Source: Brachybacterium muris | GTDB lineage: Bacteria; Actinomycetota; Actinomycetes; Actinomycetales; Dermabacteraceae | Direction of reading: 5' to 3' | DNA length: 64,000 nucleotides | Assembly (NCBI RefSeq): GCF_016907455.1 | Contig: NZ_JAFBCB010000001.1 | Location: forward strand, 1,302,001-1,366,000 | In this document: piece by piece, positions 13,277 to 22,740 of the stretch | Layout of the letters: every line of letters begins with the position of its first letter | Numbering within the stretch: position 1 is the first letter of the stretch | Position numbers and translations under genes: made by a program | The notes under the pieces: model-generated | What the model was told of the DNA's origin: nothing | Database searches by the model: none | The model's input: only the letters and a program-made list of their open reading frames with translations

Positions 13277-14289
13277 TCCGCCGTCCGGAACCATCCCTGC
13301 TGGACCTTCACGACGCCCTGCTGCTCGATCTTGACGGCACCCTCATGCACGGCTCGCGGCCGATCCCCTTCGCCGCAGAGGCGGTCACGACCGCTCGCTC
13401 CCGCGGGCTGCACGTCGTGTTCGCCACCAACAACGCCTCCCGCACCCCGCAGCAGGCCGCCGAGCACCTGGCGACCGTGGGCGTCGATGCCCAGCCTGGG
13501 GAGTTCGTGACCTCCCCGCAGGTGGCATCACGACTGCTCGCAGAGCGTCTCGAACCCGGCGCCGAGGTGCTCGTGGTGGGCGGCCCCAGCCTCGCCGACG
13601 AGATCCGCACCGCGGGCCTTCGCCCGGTGGATGTCGACTCCGATTCGGTCGTCGCGGTGGTGCAGGGCTGGTCGCCCGACCTCGACTGGCCGCGACTGGC
13701 CGAAGGCGCGTACGCCATCCGCCGCGACGCCCTGTGGATGGCCACCAACGTCGATGCCACCCTGCCCACCGAGCGCGGCCTGGCCCCCGGCAACGGGTCC
13801 ATGGTGGCGGCGCTGCGGCACGCCACCGGTGTGAACCCTGACGTGGCGGGCAAGCCCGAACCGGGCATGTTCACCGTCGCCGCGAACGACGTCGGCTCGC
13901 GCAGCCCCCTGGTGGTGGGGGACCGCCTGGACACCGACATCGAGGGAGCGAACCGCGCGGGCATGGACTCCCTGCTGGTGCTGACCGGCGTGGACTCAGT
14001 CGCCACAGCCCTGCACGCCGACCCGGTGCGACGCCCCACCCACATCTTCGCCGACCTGTCCCACCTGACGGATCCCTGCCCGCTGCCGGTGGTCACCGAC
14101 ACCGAGGCCCGCTGCGGTTCCGTGAGCGTCACCTGGGCCGACGGCGACATCATCCTGCGCGGCGAGGTCGAGGACCCCCGGGTCCTGCGCGCCCTCCTCG
14201 CCCTGCTGCGCACCCACGCCGCCGACGCCGCATGGACCGGCCGGCTGCTGGACGGCAACGGAGCCCCGATCGAGGTCACGGCCCCGTGA
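13273..14289 (+). CDS. HAD-IIA family hydrolase (NagD/PGPase-like phosphatase)
   Basis: 338 residues. Motif I is DLDGTLM (19-25), with D19 the nucleophile and D21 the acid/base. Motif II lies in FATNNASRTP, motif III is the lysine of GKPEPGMF and motif IV is VVGDRLDTDIEGAN. The cap between motifs II and III is of the C2 type. Such enzymes dephosphorylate small phospho-metabolites such as 2-phosphoglycolate; the substrate here is unknown. The extra 60 or so C-terminal residues after the HAD core are unassigned. The ATG overlaps the upstream TGA (ATGA) and the stop overlaps the tlyA GTG, so the three genes are translationally coupled. Confidence 0.88.
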   Translation: MIRRPEPSLLDLHDALLLDLDGTLMHGSRPIPFAAEAVTTARSRGLHVVFATNNASRTPQQAAEHLATVGVDAQPGEFVTSPQVASRLLAERLEPGAEVLVVGGPSLADEIRTAGLRPVDVDSDSVVAVVQGWSPDLDWPRLAEGAYAIRRDALWMATNVDATLPTERGLAPGNGSMVAALRHATGVNPDVAGKPEPGMFTVAANDVGSRSPLVVGDRLDTDIEGANRAGMDSLLVLTGVDSVATALHADPVRRPTHIFADLSHLTDPCPLPVVTDTEARCGSVSVTWADGDIILRGEVEDPRVLRALLALLRTHAADAAWTGRLLDGNGAPIEVTAP

Positions 14290-15140
14290 GCCCGCGTCGG
14301 CTCGACGTCGCACTGGCGGTGGTCGGGCTGGCACGGTCCCGCACCCACGCCCAGCGCATCATCGACGAGGGGCGCGCCCGGATCGATGGCCACCCTGCCC
14401 GACGCGCCAGCACCCCCGTCCCGGAGGATGCCCGGCTCACCGTGGTCGACGTGCCCGACGGCGTCGAGTACGCCTCCCGTGCCGCCCACAAGCTCAACGG
14501 CGCCCTGCAGGAACTGGGATTGACGGTCCAGGACAGGCACTGCCTGGACGCCGGGGCCTCCACCGGTGGCTTCACCGACGTACTGCTGCGGCGCGGCGCC
14601 GAAAAGGTGATCGCCGTGGACATCGGCCACGACCAACTCGCCGAGCACCTCTCTGTCGACCCCCGCGTCACCGTGATGGACGGCACCAGCGTGCGCGATC
14701 TCGAACCCGCGCTCATCGGGGGCAGCATCGATCTGCTGGTGGCCGATCTCTCCTTCATCTCCCTGCGCACCGTGATGGCAGCGCTCGCTTCCGTGGTGCG
14801 ACCTCGCGGTGACCTGCTGCTGATGGTCAAGCCCCAGTTCGAGGTGGGTCGAGAGGCACTGCCCCGCACCGGGGTGGTCGCCGATGCGGCCGAGCACTGT
14901 CGGGCGGTGACCGGTGTCGCTCGCAGCGCCGCCGAGACCGGTCTGGAGGTGGCCGGCGCCGGCGCCAGCCCCCTGCCCGGGCAGGACGGGAACCGTGAGT
15001 TCTTCCTCCACCTGCGCCCCACCGGCCACGCCGTGACGCTCACGGACCGCGTCTGTGACATGATCGAATCCGTCGTGACCGGACGCTCCGCGCCCGGCCC
15101 GCACCGACACATCACCGAGGGGGAGGACGGAGCAGGATGA
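14286..15140 (+). CDS. tlyA: TlyA family rRNA (cytidine-2'-O)-methyltransferase
   Basis: 284 residues. An S4 RNA-binding domain (about 3-65) is followed by an FtsJ-type SAM methyltransferase with LDAGASTGGFTD (87-98) as SAM motif, ADLSFIS and MVKPQFE. M. tuberculosis TlyA methylates C1409 of 16S and C1920 of 23S rRNA, and its loss gives capreomycin resistance; the same activity is expected here from family membership. The GTG at 14286 overlaps the HAD stop and fits the start of the S4 domain. The stop overlaps the nadK ATG. Confidence 0.9.
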   Translation: MSPRRLDVALAVVGLARSRTHAQRIIDEGRARIDGHPARRASTPVPEDARLTVVDVPDGVEYASRAAHKLNGALQELGLTVQDRHCLDAGASTGGFTDVLLRRGAEKVIAVDIGHDQLAEHLSVDPRVTVMDGTSVRDLEPALIGGSIDLLVADLSFISLRTVMAALASVVRPRGDLLLMVKPQFEVGREALPRTGVVADAAEHCRAVTGVARSAAETGLEVAGAGASPLPGQDGNREFFLHLRPTGHAVTLTDRVCDMIESVVTGRSAPGPHRHITEGEDGAG

Positions 15141-16087
15141 GGCGCTTCCTCCTGTACGTCCACACCGGCCGCCGTGCGGCCCGGGACGCCATGCTCGCAG
15201 TGCTGGACGACCTCGCCGAGAGGCAGGTCGAAGCCGTGCTGATGAGCGACCAGGTCGCCGAGGTCCGCGCCCTGCCCGCCGCAGAGATCCCCGAGGGCCT
15301 GATTGCGGCCCTCGAGGGCGAGATGGTCGAGGTGCTCGACGTGATCGAGGCCGGTGACCCTGTGGAACTGGGCATCGTCCTGGGCGGTGACGGCACTATC
15401 CTGCGGGCACTGGAGTCCGTGCGCGACGCCGACATCCCCGTGCACGGGGTGAACCTGGGCCACGTGGGCTTCCTCGCCGAGAGCGAGGCGGAGGGCCTGG
15501 CCGCCACCGTCTCCCGTCTGCTGGACGGCGAGTACGAGATCGAGAGCCGCAGCGCACTGCACATCACCGTGCTGGACGCCGACGACGCCGTGATCGCCGA
15601 GCACTGGGCGATGAACGAGGGATCGTTGGAGAAGGCCAACCGTCAGCGCATGGTGTACGTTGCCATCGAGATCGACGGCCGCCCCGTCTCGTCCTTCGGC
15701 TGCGACGGCGTGCTGCTGTCCACCTCCACCGGCTCCACCGCCTACGCCTTCAGTGCAGGCGGCCCCGTGATCTGGCCCGAGGTGGACGCCCTGCTGCTGG
15801 TGCCGCTGGCGGCCCATGCCCTGTTCGCCCGCCCCCTGGTGCTGGGCCGTTCCTCCGTGGCCGCTGTGGAGATGACGATGGACAACCGCGACGACGGTGT
15901 GCTCACCCTGGATGGTCGCCGCACCGTGGAGATCACTGCCGGGATGCGCGTGGAGGCACGGCTCTCCCCGGACTCGGTGCGCCTGGTGCGGATGTCCTCG
16001 ACCCCCTTCGCGGACAGACTAGTGGAGAAGTTCCAGCTCCCGGTGGTCGGGTGGCGAGGTCGCTCCCGCGGCCCCCGCACCCGCTGA
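15137..16087 (+). CDS. nadK: NAD kinase
   Basis: 316 residues. It phosphorylates NAD to NADP with ATP or polyphosphate in the cytoplasm. The GGDGT motif lies at 83-87, MNEGSLEKA carries the conserved NE pair and TGSTAYAFSAGGP is the second family signature. It sits in the standard tlyA-nadK-recN order; the ATG overlaps the tlyA stop and recN follows after 12 nt. Confidence 0.95.
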   Translation: MRRFLLYVHTGRRAARDAMLAVLDDLAERQVEAVLMSDQVAEVRALPAAEIPEGLIAALEGEMVEVLDVIEAGDPVELGIVLGGDGTILRALESVRDADIPVHGVNLGHVGFLAESEAEGLAATVSRLLDGEYEIESRSALHITVLDADDAVIAEHWAMNEGSLEKANRQRMVYVAIEIDGRPVSSFGCDGVLLSTSTGSTAYAFSAGGPVIWPEVDALLLVPLAAHALFARPLVLGRSSVAAVEMTMDNRDDGVLTLDGRRTVEITAGMRVEARLSPDSVRLVRMSSTPFADRLVEKFQLPVVGWRGRSRGPRTR

Positions 16088-16099
16088 GGCAGGCCCCCC

Positions 16100-17836
16100 A
16101 TGCTCTCCACCCTGCGCATCCGCTCCATCGGCGTGATCGAGGACGCCACCCTCGAGTTCGGCCCCGGCTTCACCGCCCTCACCGGCGAGACCGGTGCCGG
16201 CAAGACCATGGTGGTGACCGGACTGACGATGCTGCTGGGGGCGCGACTGGACCGTGGCCGCACCGGCACCGCTGCCACCGTGGACGGCACCCTCACCCTG
16301 GCCGGCCATGACCGCCTCGCCAACGCCCTGCACGAGCTCGGTGCGGAGGAGGAGGACGGCGAGGTGCTGGTGGTGCGCCGCGTCACCCGCGACGGCCGCT
16401 CCCGTGCCCACATCGGCGGTGTCCCCGTTCCCATCGGCACCCTGTCCGCACTGGTCGGAACAGCTGTCACCGTGCACGGCCAGTCCGACCAGCAGCGTCT
16501 GCGCGAACCCGACGCGCAGCGCGATGCCCTGGACCGCTTCGCCAAGGACGACGTCGCACCGCTGCTGGAGCGCCACGAGCAGCTGTGGGAGCAGCGCTCC
16601 GCCTTGCGCGATCAGCTCGCCGAGCTCGAGGACCTGCTGCAGCGCCGGGACCGCGAGGGCACCCGACTGCGCGAGGCCCTCGAACGTCTCGAACGCACCG
16701 ACCCGACACCAAGGGAGGACGATGACCTGCGCAGTGAACTGGAACGTCTCGGCAACGCCGCCGAGCTCCGGGCCGCAGCCGACCAGGCCGCCCTCGCCCT
16801 GGTGGGCGACGACGGCCCCGCCGCAGCACCCCTGCTGGACATCGCCTCCGAGGCCGTCAGCCGGGCCGCCCGCACCGATAGCACACTGACCCCGCTGGGG
16901 GAGCGGCTGGAGGCGGCCCGCATCGAACTGTCGGACCTCGCCGCGGAGCTCTCCCGCTACGCCGACGGCATCGACGCCTCCCCGGGAAGGCTCGACACCG
17001 CCAACGAACGCCTCCACGACCTCACGGCCCTGGTGCGCGACCTGGGACCGGTGCTGTCCGGCCCCGACGGACCCCCGGAGTCGGTCACCGCTCTGCTGGA
17101 GAACTCCCGGCACGCCGCCGCCGCACTGGACCGTTACGACGGCGCCGAGGAGGAACGGGAGCAGGTCGCCGCCCGCCTGGCCGCACTGGAGGAGGACCTG
17201 GACCAGGCCGCGACGGACCTCACCGCGGCGCGCACCCGTGCCGCCGCTCAGCTCTCCGGCGCTGTGCAGGAGGAACTGCGGCACCTGGAGATGCCGGACG
17301 CGGACATCACCGTGACCGTCACCGCCCACGCCCACCGTCACCACGGTCGTGACGCCGTCGCGATCCTGCTGGCCCCGCACCCGGGCGCGGAGCCGCTGCC
17401 GGTGGCGCAGGCAGCCTCCGGCGGCGAACTGAGCCGGGTGATGCTGGCCCTCGAGGTGGCATTGGCCGCCCACCGCCAGGACCGCACCGCCGCGCCCGTG
17501 TTCGTCTTCGACGAGATCGATGCCGGCATCGGCGGTCGCGCCGCCCTGGCCGTCGGCCAGAGGCTCGCGCGCCTCGCCCGCCACGCGCAGGTCATCGTGG
17601 TCACCCACCTCCCGCAGGTCGCCGCCCACGCCGGCACCCACCTGAGGATCGAGAAGACCAGTACCGGCGGTGCCACCAGCTCCCGCATCGACGCCCTGGA
17701 CCGGCAGCAGCGGATCCGCGAGCTGTCCAGGATGCTGGCCGGCGACGACCACTCCGATGTGGCACTCGCCCACGCTCAGGAACTGCTGGATGATGCCACT
17801 GCGGTGAGGACAGAACCGGGAGAGGGGACGCCATGA
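16100..17836 (+). CDS. recN: DNA repair protein RecN
   Basis: SMC-like ATPase of 578 residues acting in double-strand-break repair. Walker A GETGAGKT lies at 29-36, then two coiled-coil arms rich in E, L and R (about 150-380) flank a central region. The C-terminal ATPase half has the ABC signature SGGELSRVMLALE and Walker B VFVFDEIDAGIGG. Length and order are normal for RecN. The ATG follows nadK by 12 nt and the stop overlaps the next ATG. Confidence 0.95.
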   Translation: MLSTLRIRSIGVIEDATLEFGPGFTALTGETGAGKTMVVTGLTMLLGARLDRGRTGTAATVDGTLTLAGHDRLANALHELGAEEEDGEVLVVRRVTRDGRSRAHIGGVPVPIGTLSALVGTAVTVHGQSDQQRLREPDAQRDALDRFAKDDVAPLLERHEQLWEQRSALRDQLAELEDLLQRRDREGTRLREALERLERTDPTPREDDDLRSELERLGNAAELRAAADQAALALVGDDGPAAAPLLDIASEAVSRAARTDSTLTPLGERLEAARIELSDLAAELSRYADGIDASPGRLDTANERLHDLTALVRDLGPVLSGPDGPPESVTALLENSRHAAAALDRYDGAEEEREQVAARLAALEEDLDQAATDLTAARTRAAAQLSGAVQEELRHLEMPDADITVTVTAHAHRHHGRDAVAILLAPHPGAEPLPVAQAASGGELSRVMLALEVALAAHRQDRTAAPVFVFDEIDAGIGGRAALAVGQRLARLARHAQVIVVTHLPQVAAHAGTHLRIEKTSTGGATSSRIDALDRQQRIRELSRMLAGDDHSDVALAHAQELLDDATAVRTEPGEGTP

Positions 17837-19014
17837 GCGCCCTCGACCAGGTCACCGTCTCCGGCACTGCCCGACTCGGCAAGCGCACCAAGGACCTCAC
17901 CAAGCGCCTGTCGCCGGGCGACATCGCCGTGATCGACCATGAGGACATCGACCGGGTGGCCGCCGAGGCCCTCGTGGAGCGCCGCCCCGCTGCGGTGCTC
18001 AACGCCGCCGAGTCGACCTCCGGGCGCTACCCGAACGCTGGCCCACGCATTCTGGTCGACGCGGGCATCGCCCTGGTCGACGGACTGGGCCAGGCCGTGT
18101 TCGAGCAGCTCCACGAGGGCCAGGAGCTCACTCTGCGCGGTTCCATCGTTCTCGTCGGGGACAGGGTGATCGCCCAGGGGATCGCCCAGGACCAGGCCAC
18201 CGTCACCGCCGCCCAGGAAGCGGCCCGGGAAGGACTCTCCGAGCAGTTGGAGATGTTCGCGCAGAACACCATGGAGTACATGCTGCGGGAGAAGGACCTG
18301 CTGCTGGACGGCATCGGTGCCCCCGAGGTGCGCACCAAGCTGGCCGGCCGCCCGGTGCTGATCGTGGTGCGCGGCTACCATTACAAGGAGGACCTGGTCA
18401 CCCTGCGTCCGTTCCTGCGCGAGTCCCGGCCAGTGATCATCGGGGTGGACGGCGGGGCCGACGCCGTGCTCGATGCCGGGTTCCGGCCCGACATGATCAT
18501 CGGGGACATGGACTCCGTCTCCGACCGGGCATTGTCCAGCGGGGCAGAGCTGGTGGTGCACGCCTACCGCAACGGACGCGCCCCCGGCATGGCCCGTCTG
18601 GAGGAACTAGGGGTGGACCAGGACGCCGTGTTGTTCCCCGCCTCCGGCACAAGCGAGGACATCGCCATGCTGCTGGCGGACGAGAAGGGCGCTGCCGTGA
18701 TCGTTGCCGTCGGCACCCACGGCACCCTCGAGGAGTTCCTGGACAAGGGACGCGCCGGCATGAGCTCCACCTTCCTGACCCGCCTGCGCATCGGCTCCAA
18801 ACTGGTGGACGCCAAGGGCGTTTCCCGCCTGTACCGCCAGCGGATCTCCAACTTCCAGCTGGCCCTGCTAGCAGTGGCAGGACTGCTGGCCCTGACCGTC
18901 GCGATGTGGGCCACACCGGGCGGCCAGGCACTGCTGCAGATCCTCGGCGCCCGCCTGGATGGCATGCTGTCCTGGTTCACCACGCTGTTCGCGCCCCGCC
19001 TGCCGGGCGGGTAG
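17833..19014 (+). CDS. steA: SteA-like cytokinetic ring protein
   Basis: 393 residues. The N-terminal region (TARLGKRTKDLTKRLSPGDI, IDHEDIDRVAAEAL) and a thiamin-pyrophosphokinase-like central fold (VIIGVDGGADAVL, PDMIIGDMDSVSD) match the family between recN and mctB in actinobacteria (Rv1697; SteA in Corynebacterium glutamicum). One membrane helix (about 343-362, LALLAVAGLLALTVAMW) lies near the C-terminus. In C. glutamicum SteA works with the next gene product, SteB, at the division site and affects cell separation; a like role is inferred here. The stop TAG is 14 nt before the next start. Confidence 0.85.
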   Translation: MSALDQVTVSGTARLGKRTKDLTKRLSPGDIAVIDHEDIDRVAAEALVERRPAAVLNAAESTSGRYPNAGPRILVDAGIALVDGLGQAVFEQLHEGQELTLRGSIVLVGDRVIAQGIAQDQATVTAAQEAAREGLSEQLEMFAQNTMEYMLREKDLLLDGIGAPEVRTKLAGRPVLIVVRGYHYKEDLVTLRPFLRESRPVIIGVDGGADAVLDAGFRPDMIIGDMDSVSDRALSSGAELVVHAYRNGRAPGMARLEELGVDQDAVLFPASGTSEDIAMLLADEKGAAVIVAVGTHGTLEEFLDKGRAGMSSTFLTRLRIGSKLVDAKGVSRLYRQRISNFQLALLAVAGLLALTVAMWATPGGQALLQILGARLDGMLSWFTTLFAPRLPGG

Positions 19015-19028
19015 GAGGGAACCACTCC

Positions 19029-20075
19029 GTGATCGATTTCCGCTACCACCTCGTCTCCCTGATCTCGGTGTTCCTGGCGCTCGCCGTGGGCATCGTGCTC
19101 GGGGCGGGGCCACTGCGTGAGAGCCTCGGCGCCCAGCTCGCCGGACAGGTCGAGCAGCTGCGCAGCGAGCAGGACGACCTGCGTGCCCAGGCCGACGACC
19201 TGCGCACCCAGAACGACCACCTCTCCGGGTTCATCACCGAGATCGGACCTGACCTGGTGGCCGGCACCCTGGAGCAGAACGACGTGGTGGTCATCAGCGA
19301 CCACAACTCGACCCGGCAGCCCGTCCAGAACCTCTCCGGGCTGCTCGAGCACGCCGGGGCACGATCGATCACCCGCATCACCCTGCAGCCGGCCCTGTGG
19401 GACCCGGGCAGCGAGCAGCGGCGCACGGACGCCCTGGATGCCGTGGCCGGGATCGCCCCCGTGCTGCTGGACCGCGACCTGGACGCGTCCGAACAGCTGC
19501 CCGACATGATCATCACCCTGCTCACCCAGGACTCCAGCTCTGAGGTCACCCCCGGCCTGCGCGCCCAGGTATGGCAGGTGCTCATCGACAACCAGCTGGT
19601 CACCATCGACGGCGACGCCCCGCCACGTGCCTCGGCCGTGGTGTACGCCGCCGCTGAGCCGGCGCAGCTGACGGTGGCCAGCGACGACGACCCCACCGCC
19701 GCCGACCGCGCCCAGCAGCTGCTCACCGTGCAGACCCGCCTGCTGACCGCACTGGCTGATTCCGGCACCCCCTCCGTGCTCTCCGTGGCCACCCCGGACA
19801 ACGACGGCACCGTGGGCATCCTGCGCAGCGTCCGCGGTGACAGCACCTTCGCGGACCTGTCCACCACCGATCGCCTGCAGGCCTCGGATGGCCCCGTGCT
19901 CGCTGTGCTGGCACTGATCGAGCAGCTGCGCGGCGGTGCAGGCGACTACGGCACCACCGCCGATGCCGATGCACGGGTCCCCAACCTGCCGGAGGCAGCG
20001 GTGATCCGGGACGAGATGGAAGAACCTTCCGGCGACGCCACCGGCGGGCCCTCGGACGGAGGAGGAGCGGAGTGA
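19029..20075 (+). CDS. mctB: MctB/SteB family membrane-anchored protein
   Basis: 348 residues, beginning IDFRYHLVSLISVFLALAVG with one N-terminal membrane helix (about 8-28). A coiled coil follows (EQLRSEQDDLRAQADDLRTQ, about 38-65) and then a soluble domain outside the membrane. The family is named for M. tuberculosis MctB (Rv1698), linked to copper tolerance; in C. glutamicum the homologue SteB partners SteA. Which role applies cannot be told from sequence. The GTG at 19029 has a good Shine-Dalgarno (GGAGGGA) and starts exactly at the family N-terminus. The stop overlaps the next GTG. Confidence 0.82.
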   Translation: MIDFRYHLVSLISVFLALAVGIVLGAGPLRESLGAQLAGQVEQLRSEQDDLRAQADDLRTQNDHLSGFITEIGPDLVAGTLEQNDVVVISDHNSTRQPVQNLSGLLEHAGARSITRITLQPALWDPGSEQRRTDALDAVAGIAPVLLDRDLDASEQLPDMIITLLTQDSSSEVTPGLRAQVWQVLIDNQLVTIDGDAPPRASAVVYAAAEPAQLTVASDDDPTAADRAQQLLTVQTRLLTALADSGTPSVLSVATPDNDGTVGILRSVRGDSTFADLSTTDRLQASDGPVLAVLALIEQLRGGAGDYGTTADADARVPNLPEAAVIRDEMEEPSGDATGGPSDGGGAE

Positions 20076-20989
20076 GCGGCTCCCTCGTCACTGCGGTGCA
20101 GGCAGAGCTCGAGCGCACCAACTACGCCGGTCGCACCGTCTCCCTGGCCGAGGGTGCCGCGGTGACCGGAGCCGTCGCACTGATGACAGCGGTCCTGGGC
20201 CGACGGTTCGATGCCCTGGTGCTCACAGGGGTGGGGGCGCTGGGGCTGGCGGATGATCTGCTCGAGCCACGGCAGCGCCGGGCGGGACGGCCCGTCGCCA
20301 AGGGCCTGCGGGGCCACCTCGGTGCTCTTCGTGCGGGCCGCCTCACCACCGGCGCCGCCAAGGCTCTCGGCATCCCCGCCCTCGCACTGATCGCGACCGC
20401 CGTCGCACCGCCGGAGCGTGCCGGCCGCACGATCCCCGCACACATCGCCCTGGTGCTGACCGACGGTGCACTCGTGGCCGGCAGCGCGAACCTGGTGAAC
20501 CTGCTGGACCTGCGTCCCGGGCGGGCCCTGAAGGTGGTCATCCCCGCTGCTGCCGCCCTCACCGCGACGCCCCTGACTGCAGCAGTGGACCAGGAAGCGA
20601 CCGGGCGAGGGCAGGCAGTCGGATCGCATCGGGGTGCCGGCCGGGACCGCAGCGGCCGCGCCCTCGGGGCCGCAGCCCTGATCCCCGCGACGGCAGCGCT
20701 GCTGCCGGACCTCGCCGAGCACGGCATGCTGGGCGACGCCGGCGCGAACGCCCTCGGAGCCGCCGCGGGGCTCTCCATCACCCGGCGGGTGTCCCCGCCG
20801 GTGCGGATCGCTCTGCTTGCCGGGGTGGCCGCTCTCACGCTGGCCAGCGAGCGCGTCAGCTTCAGCGCCGTCATCGACCGCACCCCGCTGCTGCGCACCC
20901 TGGACCGCTGGGGCAGGATCCCCCTGCCCGCCGAGCCGGGCAGCGGCAGCCTCAAGAGCACTGGGGCCGACCCGGGGCAGGTGGGATGA
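20072..20989 (+). CDS. MraY/WecA-like (PNPT superfamily) membrane protein with altered motifs
   Basis: 305 residues with about nine hydrophobic segments. Three motifs recall polyprenyl-phosphate phospho-sugar transferases. GLADDLLEP near residue 60 keeps the DD pair. NLVNLLDLRPGRALK keeps the asparagine-rich loop but not the usual DGxDG. GDAGANALG resembles GDxGSL. It may therefore be a divergent or inactive relative that binds a lipid-linked sugar. The position between mctB and murJ suggests a role in peptidoglycan or glycan precursor handling; this is inference. It starts at GTG inside GTGA of mctB and ends in ATGA of murJ. Confidence 0.65.
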   Translation: MSGSLVTAVQAELERTNYAGRTVSLAEGAAVTGAVALMTAVLGRRFDALVLTGVGALGLADDLLEPRQRRAGRPVAKGLRGHLGALRAGRLTTGAAKALGIPALALIATAVAPPERAGRTIPAHIALVLTDGALVAGSANLVNLLDLRPGRALKVVIPAAAALTATPLTAAVDQEATGRGQAVGSHRGAGRDRSGRALGAAALIPATAALLPDLAEHGMLGDAGANALGAAAGLSITRRVSPPVRIALLAGVAALTLASERVSFSAVIDRTPLLRTLDRWGRIPLPAEPGSGSLKSTGADPGQVG

Positions 20990-22740
20990 GCGGCACCGAG
21001 CAGTCCCCGACTACAGATCCCTCGCCGCTCGGCGGCACCGCGCGTGCTGTGCTGCGCAGCGCCGGGATCATCCTGATCATCACCGTGGTGGCCCGCATCG
21101 CCGGGTTCGTGCGGTACCTCGTGTTCGGGGCCAGCGTGGGAGCGGGCGACGTGGGCACCGCGTACTCCACGGCGAACCTCCTGCCCAACGTGCTGTTCGA
21201 GGTGGTCGCCGGTGGGGCCCTGGCCGCCGTGGTGGTTCCCCTGGTGGCCGGGCTGGTCCCCGAGCGCAAGGACCGCGACGGCCAGCAGCTGCCCGTGCAC
21301 GGCACCGCGACCGCCCAGCCGCCGCCCGACGACGCGGCGGAGGGACGTGACCGCGCCGATCGCATCATCTCCGCACTGCTCACCTGGACGCTGCTGGTCA
21401 CGATCGCCTTGGCCGCCGCCGTGATCGCCCTGTCCGGGCCGCTCACCGAGCTGCTGCTGGGCAGCGAGGACACCTCCGGACCCGGCCTGGAGCTCGGTGC
21501 CCGCCTGCTGCGCATCTTCGCCCTCCAGCTGCCGCTCTACGGGATCGCGGTGATCCTGGGCGCGTACCTCCAGGCCCGCAAGCGCTTCGTGTGGCCGGCG
21601 CTGATGCCGCTGCTGTCCTCCCTGGTGGTGATGGCGTCCTACCGGGTGTACGCCGCCCTGGTGCCGCCGGTGGCCACCGCTTCGACCATCGGCCCCCCCG
21701 CCATCGGATGGCTGGGATGGGGAACCACCGGGGGCGTCGCCGTCATGTGCCTGCCGGTGCTGGTGGCCTCGCTGCGCGTCGGCCTTCGACTGCGGCCCAC
21801 CTTGCGCCTTCCCGCCGGGGTGGGAAGGCAGGCCCTCGCCCTCGGCACCGCCGGCATCGGTGCCGTCGGGGCCCAGCAGGCCGTGCTCGGCCTGGTGCTG
21901 CTGCTGGCCATGGGCGCGGGCGGCACCGGCACCCTGCCGGTGTTCCAGTACGCCCAGGCCGTGTACCTGCTGCCCTTCGCCGTGCTGGTGGTGCCGCTGA
22001 CCACCGCCGTGTTCCCGCACCTGGCGGAGCTGCGCCTGGTGGGCGACCCGGTGGCATTCGCGCGCGTGTCCTCCGCCTCGGTGCGCACCGTGATTGTGGT
22101 GGCCGTGGCCGGTTCAGCGATGCTCATCGCCGGGGCACCTGCCGTGGAGCAGTTCTTCCGGCTGATCGACCGCTCCGGCGCGGCAGGAGTGGGTTCCACC
22201 TCCGCGGCGCTGGCGCTGGGCCTGGCCGGGTACGCCGTCACCACGCAGTGCACCCGTGTGCTCTCGGCCGCGCTGCGGGCCCGGGACGCCCTGCTGGTGG
22301 GTTCGGTGGGCTGGGGCGCCGCCGGTGCCCTCATCCTGGTGGTGACCCTGCCCAGTCCCGGACGTTCCGCGGCCGAGGCCGCCACCGCCTTCGGCGTCTG
22401 CATCGCGATTGGCATGTCCCTGTCGGCCCTGGTGGGTCTGGGCCGCATCGCCGAGGTGGTGGAACCCGGTGGCGACGGGCACCTGCTGCGCCGCACCTCC
22501 CTGATGGGACCGGTGGCGCTGTTCGCCGGTGCCGTGCCCGGGCTGCTGCTGGCCAAGTGGCTGGTCACCAGCGCCACCGGTGTCACCGGTTCGATCCTGT
22601 CCGGGATCGCCGCCGGCCTGGTCGCAGCGGTGCTGAGCGGCGCGGTGCTCGCGGCAACCGACCTCCCGCTGCTGCGGCGACTGCCGTCCCTGCTGCGCCG
22701 GCGCCGCCAGCCGGCCCCCGGCACGGGGGAGCGGGTATGA
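20986..22740 (+). CDS. murJ: MurJ/MviN-like lipid II flippase
   Basis: 584 residues with about 14 membrane helices of the MOP/MviN fold. The N-terminal signature RIAGFVRYLVFGASVGAGDVGTAYSTANLLPN is typical, with the helix-2 segment ARIAGFVRY and the FEVVAGGALAAVVVPL loop. It should flip undecaprenyl-linked peptidoglycan precursor or a related lipid-sugar. Here it is a compact single-domain version next to a MraY-like protein and a glycosyltransferase. Another MurJ may exist elsewhere, so it may serve a second glycan lipid. The stop overlaps the next ATG. Confidence 0.85.
   Translation: MSGTEQSPTTDPSPLGGTARAVLRSAGIILIITVVARIAGFVRYLVFGASVGAGDVGTAYSTANLLPNVLFEVVAGGALAAVVVPLVAGLVPERKDRDGQQLPVHGTATAQPPPDDAAEGRDRADRIISALLTWTLLVTIALAAAVIALSGPLTELLLGSEDTSGPGLELGARLLRIFALQLPLYGIAVILGAYLQARKRFVWPALMPLLSSLVVMASYRVYAALVPPVATASTIGPPAIGWLGWGTTGGVAVMCLPVLVASLRVGLRLRPTLRLPAGVGRQALALGTAGIGAVGAQQAVLGLVLLLAMGAGGTGTLPVFQYAQAVYLLPFAVLVVPLTTAVFPHLAELRLVGDPVAFARVSSASVRTVIVVAVAGSAMLIAGAPAVEQFFRLIDRSGAAGVGSTSAALALGLAGYAVTTQCTRVLSAALRARDALLVGSVGWGAAGALILVVTLPSPGRSAAEAATAFGVCIAIGMSLSALVGLGRIAEVVEPGGDGHLLRRTSLMGPVALFAGAVPGLLLAKWLVTSATGVTGSILSGIAAGLVAAVLSGAVLAATDLPLLRRLPSLLRRRRQPAPGTGERV

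Noticed and set aside
12343..15817. Long minus-strand frames opposite tlyA, nadK and the HAD gene
   Set aside because: Mirror frames produced by high GC; translations are low in hydrophobic residues and rich in R, S, A and P, with no domain.
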